From the NCBI GenBank assembly GCA_020849725.1, contig JADLAZ010000232.1, positions 1 to 60,449 on the forward strand: a stretch of DNA of 60,449 nucleotides, written 5' to 3'. Each line of letters starts with the position of its first letter. Positions within the stretch are counted from its first letter, which is position 1. The notes beneath the pieces are model-generated. The model did no database searches. It was given only the letters and a program-made list of their open reading frames with translations, and was not told the origin of the DNA. Source of the DNA: Chloroflexota bacterium. GTDB lineage: Bacteria > Chloroflexota > Chloroflexia > Thermomicrobiales > JADLAZ01. The translations under genes and the position numbers were made by a program. Of the stretch, positions 26,394 through 34,819 are shown in pieces.

Positions 26394-26856
26394 GGCCAAG
26401 CTGGCCTGGTTGCGCACCTTCCTCGCCCTGTCCAAGGGTCTCGCGTCGTACGACACCTTCGGGCGGGTCGGCGCTGTGCTCGACCCGGACCAGTGCCAGC
26501 ACAGCTTTCTGAGCTGGGTCCGCGCCAGCGCCACCAGACTGGAGGGTCTCACCGAGTGCCGCTCGCACGGGCGTGGCGTCGGCAAAGCGACCCTGTACCT
26601 TGTCAGCGCCTGGGCGGCGGGCGATCGCCTCGTGTTGAGGCAAGACGCCGTCGCCGACCAGTCGAACGAGGTCACGGCTCTGCCAGCGCCGGTCCGGCTG
26701 CTGGACCTAACGGGCGGCATCGTCACGATCGACGCGATGGGCTGCCAGACCGCGATTGTCGATGCCATCGCCGAGCGGGACGGAGACGACGTGCTGGGCC
26801 TGAAGGGCAGCAGCCAGGGCACGCTGCACCAGGAGGTGGCAGCGGCCTTCTGTTAA
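26383..26856 (+). pseudogene. ISAs1-family transposase, internal fragment
   Basis: The frame from 26383 reads AKLAWLRTFLALSKGLASYDTFGRV, then CQHSFLSWVRA. Later it has LYLVSAWAAGDRLVLRQDAV, SNEVTALPAPVRLLDLTGGIVTIDAMGCQ and LGLKGSSQGTLHQEV. These are characteristic ISAs1 (DDE_Tnp_1-type) segments. The DGKTLRRS-like segment is damaged (LTECRSHGRG) and the frame stops at 26854-26856, well short of a full transposase. Its missing C-terminus resembles the fragment at 8241-8357. Confidence 0.75.
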
Positions 26857-26947
26857 AGCAAGAAGGTGCGCGCCATCGACCGCATGGCCGATGGCACGCT
26901 CATAACTGGAGTGGGACGACCCTCGAGAAGTCGTCGCCGCCGTGCCG

Positions 26948-27319
26948 TCAGTTCGGACAGGGCCGGTGACGCCAGAAGCCGCGCAGGGTAGCGACGATCT
27001 GGCGCTCTATGGCCTCCCGGTGAACTGGCGGCAGGCCGGAACCGGCCTGATAGGCGAACATGCGCCGCGCCAGCACCGGCGCGTTGCCGGCGTCGATGAG
27101 CCTGGCACACACCGGGCACGCGGCCCAGCCACCGACTGAGCAGAAGGCGTGGACGAGGCCGTCGCCCGGTGCGACCTGGTAGCGGGTGACGATGCCGCCG
27201 ATTTCCTTGATCAGCAGCGTCCGGCCGCGCGCGATGAACAGCAGCGTGAACGGGTGACAGGCATAGCCGACCAGAGGCTCGCCGGCGGCGTGGCAGAAAT
27301 CGCAGTGGCCGCTGCTCAT
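26948..27319 (-). CDS. Small Cys-rich protein, ATGA-coupled to an ECF sigma factor
   Basis: A 123-residue protein with an N-terminal CDFC pair (residues 6-9), a later CPVC pair and several single Cys/His, suggesting one zinc ribbon. Its ATG at 27319 overlaps the TGA of the upstream sigma-factor gene (ATGA, 27316-27319), so it is translated with the sigma factor. It does not have the HxxxCxxC anti-sigma motif or a transmembrane helix. A soluble redox- or zinc-sensing partner is a guess. It is the last gene of the - strand module; the ISAs1 fragment converges on it. Confidence 0.7.
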   Translation of the reverse strand: MSSGHCDFCHAAGEPLVGYACHPFTLLFIARGRTLLIKEIGGIVTRYQVAPGDGLVHAFCSVGGWAACPVCARLIDAGNAPVLARRMFAYQAGSGLPPVHREAIERQIVATLRGFWRHRPCPN

Positions 27320-27978
27320 ACCTGACCTCCCCGACCCGCGCCGGTGGCTGCTCGCCCGACGGACCGATCGGCCCCGACCAGGTGTTGCTCGGCCACCGTC
27401 GCTGCGTGGATGGCGCGGAACTCCTGGTGCGCCCGGTAGAGCAGGCTGCGCACGGCGCTGGGCGACAGCCGCATGGCCGCGCCGACCTCGACACAGCTCA
27501 GCCTGTCGACGGTGTGCAGCAGCAGCGCCCGGCGGTGGCGCGGCGTCATCCGTGCCAGCACATCCCGCACCAGGAGACGCGCCTCACGATCGAGCGCGGC
27601 CGGCTCGGGCGCGTCGGCCGGGCCGCTGATCAGCAGGTGGTCGTGCTTTGATGCCTCCCACGGCAGCCAGCGCAGCCGCTGCTGCCGACGCAGCACATCC
27701 AGACAGGCGTTGGCGGCGATACGGTGCAGCCAGGCTGACAGGTGCAGCGCCCGGCGTACGCGCGGCAGCGCCAGGTAGGCGCGCAGGAACACCTCCTGAG
27801 TGACGTCGCGCGCGGCGTCGACATCGCCCAGCAGCCGTGTGCTGTAGGTGACGAGCGGGCGCTCGTAGCGCGCTACCAGGGCGGCGAAGGCGGCACCGTC
27901 ACCGGCGCGAACGCGGGACACCAACACTGCCTCGTCCAGTGCGTCGTTGGTTCGATCACGCACAATGGGTAGACACAT
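27316..27978 (-). CDS. ECF-type sigma-70 factor
   Basis: A 220-residue sigma factor. Region 2 reads RDVTQEVFLRAYLALPRVRR; region 4 reads HTVDRLSCVEVGAAMRLSPSAVRSLLYRAHQEF. ATG 27978 follows GGGAGAGG; a longer start at 28038 adds 20 residues without support. It overlaps the small Cys-rich gene by four bases and follows another sigma-like gene by 65 bases. No classical anti-sigma gene is adjacent. It probably directs transcription of genes in, or controlled by, the module. Confidence 0.85.
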   Translation of the reverse strand: MCLPIVRDRTNDALDEAVLVSRVRAGDGAAFAALVARYERPLVTYSTRLLGDVDAARDVTQEVFLRAYLALPRVRRALHLSAWLHRIAANACLDVLRRQQRLRWLPWEASKHDHLLISGPADAPEPAALDREARLLVRDVLARMTPRHRRALLLHTVDRLSCVEVGAAMRLSPSAVRSLLYRAHQEFRAIHAATVAEQHLVGADRSVGRAATGAGRGGQV

Positions 27979-28043
27979 GGGAATCCTCTCCCTTCCGATG
28001 AGCACACCGGGACGGCACGCATGGGGCCGCTCCGGCACGCTGG

Positions 28044-28859
28044 TCAGCAGGACGGATCAGTCGACAGGGGCAAGCCAAGTTGCGCGCCGGTCGGTTGGCG
28101 TGACCGACGCGGCGCGGCACGGATGACCGACCGGCGTGTGGCCACGACCGATGGTGGCTCACCGAACAGCAGCAACTGCCGCAACAGGACCACCGCCGCC
28201 GGCCCGGACACGGCTGACCGGCGCCGAGCGACGGCCAGGTCGGCGAGGACCGTCCGGCGCGGCAGCCCCAGCGCCCGGGCGATGGCCGCCGGTGGCTGTC
28301 CCTGGGACTGCAGCGTCGCGACGGCCCGCCGCCGATCAGCGATCGTGCTAGCTGTCTTGGCGACCGTAGGCGTCGCCAGCGCCAGCCGTAACGCCTCGCG
28401 CGCCCTGACCAGCCGCGCCTGCCAGGCGACCCGCGTCATACCGCGCACGGTCGCGGCCGTGACCGGGTCGGCCGCGCGCAGGTGGAGCAGCAGGTCGTCG
28501 CGGTAGCGCGGCGGGAGCGCCAGGATCGCCGCCAGCACCCCATCGAGCGTGTCGCGCCGCTCGACCACCGCGGCTGAGTCGGTCGCCCCGGCGCCGCACC
28601 CGTCGTCTGGGGGCTCGTTTGCCGGCAGCGGCGCCCGGCTGACCCGGCGGCGCAGTTCGCTGACGGCCAGGTTGCGCGCCACCCGCGTCAGCCAGGCGTC
28701 GGGCCGGTCCAGCACGACGCCACGCCGGGCGGTCTCCCAGGCGGCAATGAGCGCCGCCTGGGCCACATCCTCCGCCGCGTCGCGGTCGCCCAGCCAGCCG
28801 GCGGCCAGCGTCACCAGCTGGGCGAAGTGGTTCCGGAAGAGCACGTCGGCATCCGCCAT
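28044..28859 (-). CDS. Sigma-70-like factor with an extra C-terminal helix-turn-helix
   Basis: A 271-residue protein. Region 2 is recognisable (FRNHFAQLVTLAAGWLGDRDAAEDVAQAAL, then RPDAWLTRVARNLAVSELRRR), and a divergent region 4 follows (LPPRYRDDLLLHL). After it comes a second helix-turn-helix-like segment, LQSQGQPPAAIARALGLPRR followed by TVLADLAVARR. This extension is not usual for ECF factors. ATG 28859 is used; a GTG at 28919 is an alternative and neither has a strong ribosome site. It lies between the unknown frameshifted gene and the second sigma gene. Confidence 0.7.
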   Translation of the reverse strand: MADADVLFRNHFAQLVTLAAGWLGDRDAAEDVAQAALIAAWETARRGVVLDRPDAWLTRVARNLAVSELRRRVSRAPLPANEPPDDGCGAGATDSAAVVERRDTLDGVLAAILALPPRYRDDLLLHLRAADPVTAATVRGMTRVAWQARLVRAREALRLALATPTVAKTASTIADRRRAVATLQSQGQPPAAIARALGLPRRTVLADLAVARRRSAVSGPAAVVLLRQLLLFGEPPSVVATRRSVIRAAPRRSRQPTGAQLGLPLSTDPSC

Positions 28860-28925
28860 GCCCGCGACGGGACCGGCGGCTGAGTCCGACACGGGCGGCC
28901 GGCACCGTCCGCCAGCCACAGCCGG

Positions 28926-29998
28926 TCAGCCCGCCGCGACCGGCGCCGGCAGCGGCAGCATCGCGCCGGGCGGCTCCGCGGCGTCGGCCGTCGCGACATG
29001 GACGACGATCGCCCGCGCCCCGGCCGCCAGTTCGTCCAGCCCGCGCTGGAGCTGCGCCTGCTGCAACCCGAGCAGGTCGGCGAACACCTCCACCCGCGCC
29101 TTGAGCAGACGGTAGGCGGCCAGCCTTGCGGCCACCGTCGCTGCCCGCACCGTGCCGGCGGGCCTGGCCGCCAGGTCGGCCAGGTCGCGGTGGGCTGCCT
29201 CGAGCTGAGTGGTAAAGTCCTGGACGGCGGCCTGCGCCAGCTGGCGGCGAGTGGCGGCGACATCGAGTTGACCGAGTACCAGCATCCACGGCCGACCAGT
29301 CCCGACCACCGGTAGCTCCTCGATCAGCCGGCGCAGGCGCTCGAGCGCGACCTGCTGCGCCAGCGGTGCGAACCACCAGCCGCTGCCCTCGCGCACGCTG
29401 ACCGCGCCGACGGCACGCAGGCAGGCACGAGTCAGCTCGCCCAGGTCGCCAGCGGTGTGCAACTGGCGATAGTGCTCCCAGTGCGGCCGCAGCTGGAGCG
29501 CGATGAGCTGGGCCTCGGCCGGCGCCAGCGCCTGGTCGTCGATGACGCCGAGCGCCTCGGTCGTGACGATCATGGCGCCGGTGCGCTTGCGGACCAGCAC
29601 GCGCAGGTCGGTGCGGTAGGAGAGGCCGAGCGCGGCCAGGTCGATCGCCTCGGCGATGACGCCGAAGAGGATCCAGTCGCTGTCGCCGGCGCGGGCGACG
29701 CGCACCAGATCACGGTGGCCACGGCGGCTGCCGGGGCGGTCCTCGACCACCGCGCCGTCGCCGCGCCCCAGCCCGGCGCGCTGGCCGGCGGCGGCGCGCT
29801 CGCGGATCCAGGCGCGCAGCGCTCGGCCGAGTGTGAACTGATGCGACAGGTCCGGCGGGGCGCACGCGCCGAAGCCGGCCGCCGCCAGGCGGGGCAGCAG
29901 GACGCGGCGATCGACGGCGACACCGCGCCAGTCGACGGTGACCAGATGGCCGATGAGCGGCAGCGGGTAGCGGCTTCGAGATCATGCAGCGTGGGCAT
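28926..29998 (-). pseudogene. Conserved-looking unknown protein with a frameshift near its start
   Basis: AAGGAGACGACG precedes ATG 29998, giving MPTLHDLEAATR. Within 40 bases the frame becomes nonsense, while the adjacent frame continues YPLPLIGHLVTVDWRGVAVDRR and stays open to 28926, so a one-base change near 29960 breaks an otherwise intact gene of about 357 residues. Features: WILFGVIAEAIDL, a basic segment, LRAVGAVSVREGSGWWFAPL and a helical C-terminal third. I recall similar uncharacterised proteins beside MoxR/VWA genes in phages and plasmids, but this is unverified. It lies between the VWA gene and the two sigma genes and may be an intact partner if the indel is an assembly error. Confidence 0.6.
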
Positions 29999-30025
29999 CG
30001 TCGTCTCCTTTCAGACGGGGATCGG

Positions 30026-30057
30026 GGCTGTGGCCGGGCAGCGCTGCCCGGCCACAG
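30026..30057. terminator. 32-bp perfect palindrome inside the - strand operon
   Basis: 30026-30041 (GCTGTGGCCGGGCAGC) and 30042-30057 are exact reverse complements with no spacer. It sits in the 135-base gap between the VWA gene and the downstream unknown gene. There is no U-tract, so it may be an attenuator, an RNA-processing site or a protein-binding site separating the RavA/ViaA-like part from the sigma-factor part. Confidence 0.5.
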
Positions 30058-30133
30058 CGGTCGGTCACGTGTGAGGTGGTCGCGCCATGGCGGCCGGACC
30101 GCCCCGGCCTCAGAGGTCGGTGCAATGGCCGGG

Positions 30134-31786
30134 TCAAATGGCGAAGATCGTCGACAGCACCGGCAGATCGTCCTGGAGGCGGTCCAGCGACAGCAGCGCG
30201 TCGCTGATGGTCGCCAGCACGCCAGCACCCTCGTGCGTCCCGATCAGGACAGCGAAGCAGCGCATGCCACGCTCGCGCCGGCGGCGCTGCCACGCCGCAT
30301 GCACGGCCGGGTCGATACCGACCAGACCATCGGAGAGGCAGACCACATCGGCCCGCTCGAAGGCGGCCTCGTCGATCAAGTCCAGGGCGGCCTGCATCCA
30401 CGGTTCGAAGCGCGTCCCGCCGCCGTAGAACAGGCTGGCGCACGCCAGCAGATCCTGTGGCGTGGCCTGCCCGCGCGGGAAGCGGAACACGCGCAGCTCC
30501 TGGGGCGTGCCGCCGAAGTGGAGCACGGCCAGCTCGCGCCGCTGCTTGCCGGCGATCGCCAGCAGCGCCAGCGCCACCGCCTTCGCCCACACCTCCTTGG
30601 GGCCAGCCATGCTGCCGCTGCCGTCGACGGCCAGCACGATCGGCCCTTGGCCCTGCGGATCCTGGCCGACGAGCTCGTACTGGAGCAGGCGCTGCTCAGT
30701 AAAGCGGACGAAGAACAGGTCCTCGGTCGCCGGATCGGGGAGCAGCGCCAGCTCGGACGGCAGGACGCGAGCGAGGTCGGCGCCGGTGGTGACGGTGGTG
30801 ACCTCATCCGGTGGGTGGACGACGCGCGTGGCCTGCACCTGGAGCGCGATTCGGACCAGGCGGCCGGCCAGCGCGGCGATCTGCTGCAGCGTCGGCGACT
30901 GGCCAACCTGCTGGGCCAGCGCCAGCTTGTCCTTGAGACTGAGTGGTGGGCCACCCATGCCGCCGGAGCCGGCGCCGACACCGTAGCCGCCGCCAAAGGC
31001 CTTGATCGCCGCGGTCGCCTGCTCGATCTCGGCCGCCGCCTCAGCCAGGCCGGCCCGCGCCGCCCGACGCACCGCGTCGGCGCGCGCCTCGGCCCCGGCA
31101 GCCACCTGCTCGATTAGCGTGGCGGCGCGGGTCACGGCTTCGGTTGCCTGCTGACGGGCCGCCACGGCGCGGGCGAGCAGGTCGGCCACGCGCTCGCCCA
31201 CCCCCTGGGTGGCCAGGTCGTCGAGCGTCTCGGCCTGGGCTAGCAACTCCTCGGCGGCGCCCTCCAGCCTGGCCAGCTCGTTGACGTGATCGATGGTGTC
31301 CGGATCGAGCGCTGCCAGCACCTGGCCAGCCGTCCCGATCGTCGCCATGGCGCTGGTCAGCGCGTCGCCGACGGTGCCGGCCGCGCGCGCGTCGCGCCAC
31401 GCGGTTGTCGTCATCAACTCTTGCAGGATCGCCCGGTTGAGCTCGTGGGCCGGCGTGAGCGGTGCCGGCGGGGCGAGGCGCGGCGCACGTTTCACGAAGG
31501 ACCAGTAGAGGTCGCGCAGCAGCGCCGGGGCGGTGCGCAGCCGGGCGCCGGCCTCGTCGACCAGCCGCCCTAGCCGGCCGTAGTCGCCGGCAGCGCGCGC
31601 GAACAGGTCGACATCGTGGCCGTCGTGCGCCAACGCCTGCGACCCATCCAGAATGGCGCTGGGGCTGGGCGCGGGCTCGGCCGCCGCTGGCCTGGCGCGG
31701 GTGGCCTCGGTCGCGTCGCCCGCGTTCGGGGTCACGTCGGCCGGCTCGTCGTCCGCTGACTGGGCTGCCGGCAGCTGGCTGTCCAT
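30134..31786 (-). CDS. ViaA-like von Willebrand factor A domain protein
   Basis: A 550-residue protein. The N-terminal 350 residues are helical and Ala-rich with a Gly-rich linker (GGGYGVGAGSGGMGG). The C-terminal VWA domain has a complete MIDAS: DGSGS at 388-392, Thr458 (GGGTRF) and Asp486 (LSDG). The layout (helical N-part, C-terminal VWA) and wording match ViaA, the partner of the MoxR ATPase RavA. ATG 31786 is chosen. It lies 11 bases after the WGR gene and downstream of a RavA-like ATPase. In known pairs the VWA protein acts as an adaptor that brings substrates to the ATPase; the target here is unknown. Confidence 0.85.
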   Translation of the reverse strand: MDSQLPAAQSADDEPADVTPNAGDATEATRARPAAAEPAPSPSAILDGSQALAHDGHDVDLFARAAGDYGRLGRLVDEAGARLRTAPALLRDLYWSFVKRAPRLAPPAPLTPAHELNRAILQELMTTTAWRDARAAGTVGDALTSAMATIGTAGQVLAALDPDTIDHVNELARLEGAAEELLAQAETLDDLATQGVGERVADLLARAVAARQQATEAVTRAATLIEQVAAGAEARADAVRRAARAGLAEAAAEIEQATAAIKAFGGGYGVGAGSGGMGGPPLSLKDKLALAQQVGQSPTLQQIAALAGRLVRIALQVQATRVVHPPDEVTTVTTGADLARVLPSELALLPDPATEDLFFVRFTEQRLLQYELVGQDPQGQGPIVLAVDGSGSMAGPKEVWAKAVALALLAIAGKQRRELAVLHFGGTPQELRVFRFPRGQATPQDLLACASLFYGGGTRFEPWMQAALDLIDEAAFERADVVCLSDGLVGIDPAVHAAWQRRRRERGMRCFAVLIGTHEGAGVLATISDALLSLDRLQDDLPVLSTIFAI

Positions 31787-31797
31787 GCTCTTTCGTC

Positions 31798-32337
31798 CTA
31801 CGCCACGAGGACCAGGCCGACGGCCTCGCGCGCGGTCGCCAGCGCGGCCAGGCATGCCTGGCGCTCCGCCTCGGCCAGCCGGCCGCCGTCCAGCAGCAGC
31901 TCCGCCTTGAGCCGGGTCTGGGTGAAGGCGAAGATCGCCTCTGGCAGGTACGGCCCTGCCCGCCGCAGCCGTCCCGGCACGGCCGCCAGCTCGGCCAGCA
32001 CGCCCTCGAGCGTAATGCGGGCCGCGCCTGACGCGGCCGTGCCCCCGGCTGCCGTCGCGAAGCTGGGGATGGTGCCGAACCGGCGGTCGCCGAAGGGCAC
32101 CGCGATGTAGCCCTTGCCCACCTTCTCGGCACGCTTGGCCCGAAACCAGCGCGCGGCCCCGGCGACGGTCGGGAAGTCCTTCGCCTGCGACTGATACGTG
32201 GTGCCACGCCGCCCCCACACGGCGAGGTAGTCGCCGCTGGCGGTGTAGGCACCGGCCCAGATCTTGTCCATGTTCACCGACGCGTCGCGTTTCGCGGCGG
32301 CCCACTCCTCGATGATCTCGACCGCGGTCGTGCTCAT
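31798..32337 (-). CDS. WGR-domain protein
   Basis: A 179-residue protein. Residues 25-80 carry a WGR domain (YLAVWGRRGTTYQSQAKDFP, then KRAEKVGKGY), a module that in PARPs and polyA polymerases binds nucleic acid. The C-terminal 90 residues are helical and unassigned. ATG 32337 has AGGAG six bases upstream; the ATG six bases earlier would touch the ribosome site. It lies between the MoxR-ATPase and VWA genes, an arrangement not usual for E. coli-type ravA-viaA, so it may add a nucleic-acid-recognition part to the complex. Confidence 0.8.
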   Translation of the reverse strand: MSTTAVEIIEEWAAAKRDASVNMDKIWAGAYTASGDYLAVWGRRGTTYQSQAKDFPTVAGAARWFRAKRAEKVGKGYIAVPFGDRRFGTIPSFATAAGGTAASGAARITLEGVLAELAAVPGRLRRAGPYLPEAIFAFTQTRLKAELLLDGGRLAEAERQACLAALATAREAVGLVLVA

Positions 32338-32376
32338 GGTCATCTCCTTGGTGCTGCGGTCCCGTCGTGCCTGGCA

Positions 32377-33672
32377 CTAGAGCACCAGGCCGGTGATCTC
32401 CAGTTGCAGGTCGCGCACGTGGCCGGCGACACGCTCGATACGCGCCGTGGCCCGGCCCTGCGCGTGCGCTTGCTCCAGCGCCTGGCCGAGTTGGCTGGCA
32501 ATCTGCTTGAGCTTCGTCGCCGCCTCGATGGCGGCCTGCATCCGGGCCGGCTCGTCCAGCCCGCTGTCGCGCTGCGCGGCCAGCGCCCCGTCGCGTACCG
32601 AGACCGCCTGGTCGCCCAGCTCGATCGCCCGCGCGACGAGCGGGTTGGCCAGCCGCGCCACCAGCCGGCGGATCTCCGGGCGCTGCTCGGGCAGCTGCCA
32701 GAAGGCATCCGCCAGCACGCTGAGGTCATCCTCCTCGGCCGCCAGCCGGCCCTCCAGGAGGGCGTGCGCGGTCAGCAGGTCGCCGGCCCAGCCGAAGCGG
32801 CGGTCGCTGACGACGATGCCTTTGGCCAGCAGGTCGCGGCGCACCTGCTCCAGCGCGGCCGTCAGGCTGGCGGGCAGCGGCAGCGCCGCCACCGCCGCCT
32901 GCAGCAACTGGAGGTCCGCCGCTGTCAGCACCGGCGCCGTCGACGAGACGGTAACCGGACCGGCAGGGCCACCGAGGTGCGCCAGCAGGGTCGCCAACCG
33001 GGCCTGGCGGCGCTGGTCGGCCAGCGCCAGCAGTTGGTGGAAGCCGCCGTCGCTGGTGTACTCGACCAGCACCCGCAGCGCGAAGCGGTCCCAGGCGGCC
33101 GCCAGGTCCTCGCCCTGCGGCAGCTCGTTGCTGGCGCCGTAGAGTGACAGCAGCGGCACAGCCACGCGCCGGCCGCCGTTGTCGAAACTGCGCTCGTTCA
33201 TGATGGTGAGCAGCGCGTTCAGGATGCTCGACGACGCCTTCCAGACCTCGTCGAGGAAGGCGATCTCGGCCTCCGGCAGGCGGGCGGCGGTCAGGCGTCG
33301 GTACTCGTCCTGTTTGAGGCCCTGGACCGACACCGGTCCGAGCAGTTCGTCGGGCGTGGTGTAGCGCGTCATGAGGTAGCTGAAGACGGTCAGGCCGCCA
33401 GTCGGCCCCGCGATCAGGCGGGCGAGGCTGGCGATGAGGTCGCTCTTGGCGGTGCCGGGTGGGCCGAGCAGCACAGCGTGCTGGCGGGCGAGCAGCGCGA
33501 CCAGCACGGCGCGCACGGCCGGCTGGCGCTCGATGAACAGCGTGTTCAACTGGCCCTCAAGTGCCTGCAGCGCCGGCAGCAGCGGCGTCAGGGCGGCGGT
33601 GAGGGCGGTCAGGTCGGGGGTGGCGCCGGCCCGCGAGGCGCCGGCAGACGGCGCGGCGGGGGTGGTGGTCAT
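32377..33672 (-). CDS. MoxR-family AAA+ ATPase, RavA-like
   Basis: A 431-residue AAA+ ATPase. Walker A is GPPGTAKS at 70-77 and Walker B FLDE around 138-141. The RavA-like stretch is VFSYLMTRYTTPDELLGPVS followed later by LPEAEIAFLDEVWKAS, and sensor 1 is GASNELPQ. ATG 33672 has AGGAG six bases upstream. The C-terminal 150 residues are helical. MoxR ATPases are chaperone-like and work with VWA proteins; the ViaA-like partner is encoded two genes downstream with a WGR protein between. Confidence 0.9.
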   Translation of the reverse strand: MTTTPAAPSAGASRAGATPDLTALTAALTPLLPALQALEGQLNTLFIERQPAVRAVLVALLARQHAVLLGPPGTAKSDLIASLARLIAGPTGGLTVFSYLMTRYTTPDELLGPVSVQGLKQDEYRRLTAARLPEAEIAFLDEVWKASSSILNALLTIMNERSFDNGGRRVAVPLLSLYGASNELPQGEDLAAAWDRFALRVLVEYTSDGGFHQLLALADQRRQARLATLLAHLGGPAGPVTVSSTAPVLTAADLQLLQAAVAALPLPASLTAALEQVRRDLLAKGIVVSDRRFGWAGDLLTAHALLEGRLAAEEDDLSVLADAFWQLPEQRPEIRRLVARLANPLVARAIELGDQAVSVRDGALAAQRDSGLDEPARMQAAIEAATKLKQIASQLGQALEQAHAQGRATARIERVAGHVRDLQLEITGLVL

Positions 33673-33751
33673 CGTCTGCTCCTCTCATGCGCATGGGCGG
33701 CAGGCAGCGATCGCCGCTCCCCGCCGGCGTCACGGTCGGTGGTCCGCGGCA

Positions 33752-34819
33752 TCAGATGATCACGCCGGCGTCGGCCAGCGCGGCCAACAGGCGCGCGCGT
33801 CCGTCGGGCCAGGCGGCCAGGTCGCTGGCGTCCTTGACACCGGCGGGCAGGGTGGCGGCGACGGCCCGGTCGCCGAGGGCGGTCTGCAGGGCGGCGGTGG
33901 CCCGCTCACCGGCCGGGTCGCGGTCGAGCAGCAGCACCAGCCGGGAGAAGCGCGCCAGCGCCGCCACCAGTGCCGGGGGACAGGTGACCCCGCCCAGCGC
34001 CACCGCTGGCAGGCCCCAGGCGTCGAGCAGCAGCGCGTCGAAGACCCCCTCCACGACCAGCACCCACGGCGGGTCGGGCGACACCACGCCCAGGCCGACG
34101 AGCGGCCGGGGGCCGGGCAGCGCCACGTAGCGCGGCGCGTCAGGCCGGTCTGGCAGGCGGTCGGGGAGGCTGCGGCCGGTCAGCCAGGTCGGCTGGCCGG
34201 CGACCACCTCCGGGACGACGACGCGGCCGGCCAGGCGCTCGCGGCCGTCAGCGCACAGCAGGCCGGTCCAAACGAACGGCGCGCGCGGCAGGCGGCGCCG
34301 GGTCAACTCGGCTGTCAGGCCGCCGGCCAGCCCGAGCCGGCGGCGGGTGATCGTGGCGTCGTCCAGCCCCCGGCTGCGCAGGTAGGCCAGCGCGCCGGCA
34401 TCGCCGGCCAGGCGGCGGGCGTACAGGTCGACCGCCAGGGCGAGCACCGCGCGGTCGGCCGGCTCGGGGGCAGCAGGCCGGCACACGGGCCGGTGCCCTG
34501 GCCGCAGCATCGTGGCTGGCCGGACGAGTGGCAGCCGGCCATCAGTCAGGCGGGCAACGGCGCCACGGAAGTCGACGCGCTCGATCGCCGCGACCAGGGT
34601 GATGACGTCGCCGCCGCGGCCCCAACCGAAGCAGAAGAACGAATTCTGGTCGGCGTAGACGACGAACGACGGCTCGCGGTCGCGCTCGTGGCCGGGCAGC
34701 GGACAGCGAGCCCGCAGCCGGCGGCCGCCGTCCGGGCGCAGCCCGACGCCGTAGCGCCGCACCAGCGTGGCCGCCAGCGGCCAGGCGCGCCGGACGGCGG
34801 CGGTGTCGACCCGGCTCAC
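33752..34819 (-). CDS. DnaG-type primase (CHC2 finger plus TOPRIM)
   Basis: A 355-residue, short DnaG-like primase. The zinc finger has Cys39, His44 and Cys63, then CFGWGRGGDVITLV: the expected fourth ligand Cys is Trp66. The TOPRIM domain has Glu257 (VVEGVFDALLL) and Asp299/Asp301 (LLLDRDPAG). The DnaB-binding C-terminal domain of chromosomal DnaG is absent, as in plasmid and phage primases. The start is GTG 34819, overlapping the TGA of the upstream gene (GTGA), so translation is coupled. Together with the UvrD-like helicase it suggests that the module once replicated autonomously or primes its own synthesis. Confidence 0.87.
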   Translation of the reverse strand: MSRVDTAAVRRAWPLAATLVRRYGVGLRPDGGRRLRARCPLPGHERDREPSFVVYADQNSFFCFGWGRGGDVITLVAAIERVDFRGAVARLTDGRLPLVRPATMLRPGHRPVCRPAAPEPADRAVLALAVDLYARRLAGDAGALAYLRSRGLDDATITRRRLGLAGGLTAELTRRRLPRAPFVWTGLLCADGRERLAGRVVVPEVVAGQPTWLTGRSLPDRLPDRPDAPRYVALPGPRPLVGLGVVSPDPPWVLVVEGVFDALLLDAWGLPAVALGGVTCPPALVAALARFSRLVLLLDRDPAGERATAALQTALGDRAVAATLPAGVKDASDLAAWPDGRARLLAALADAGVII

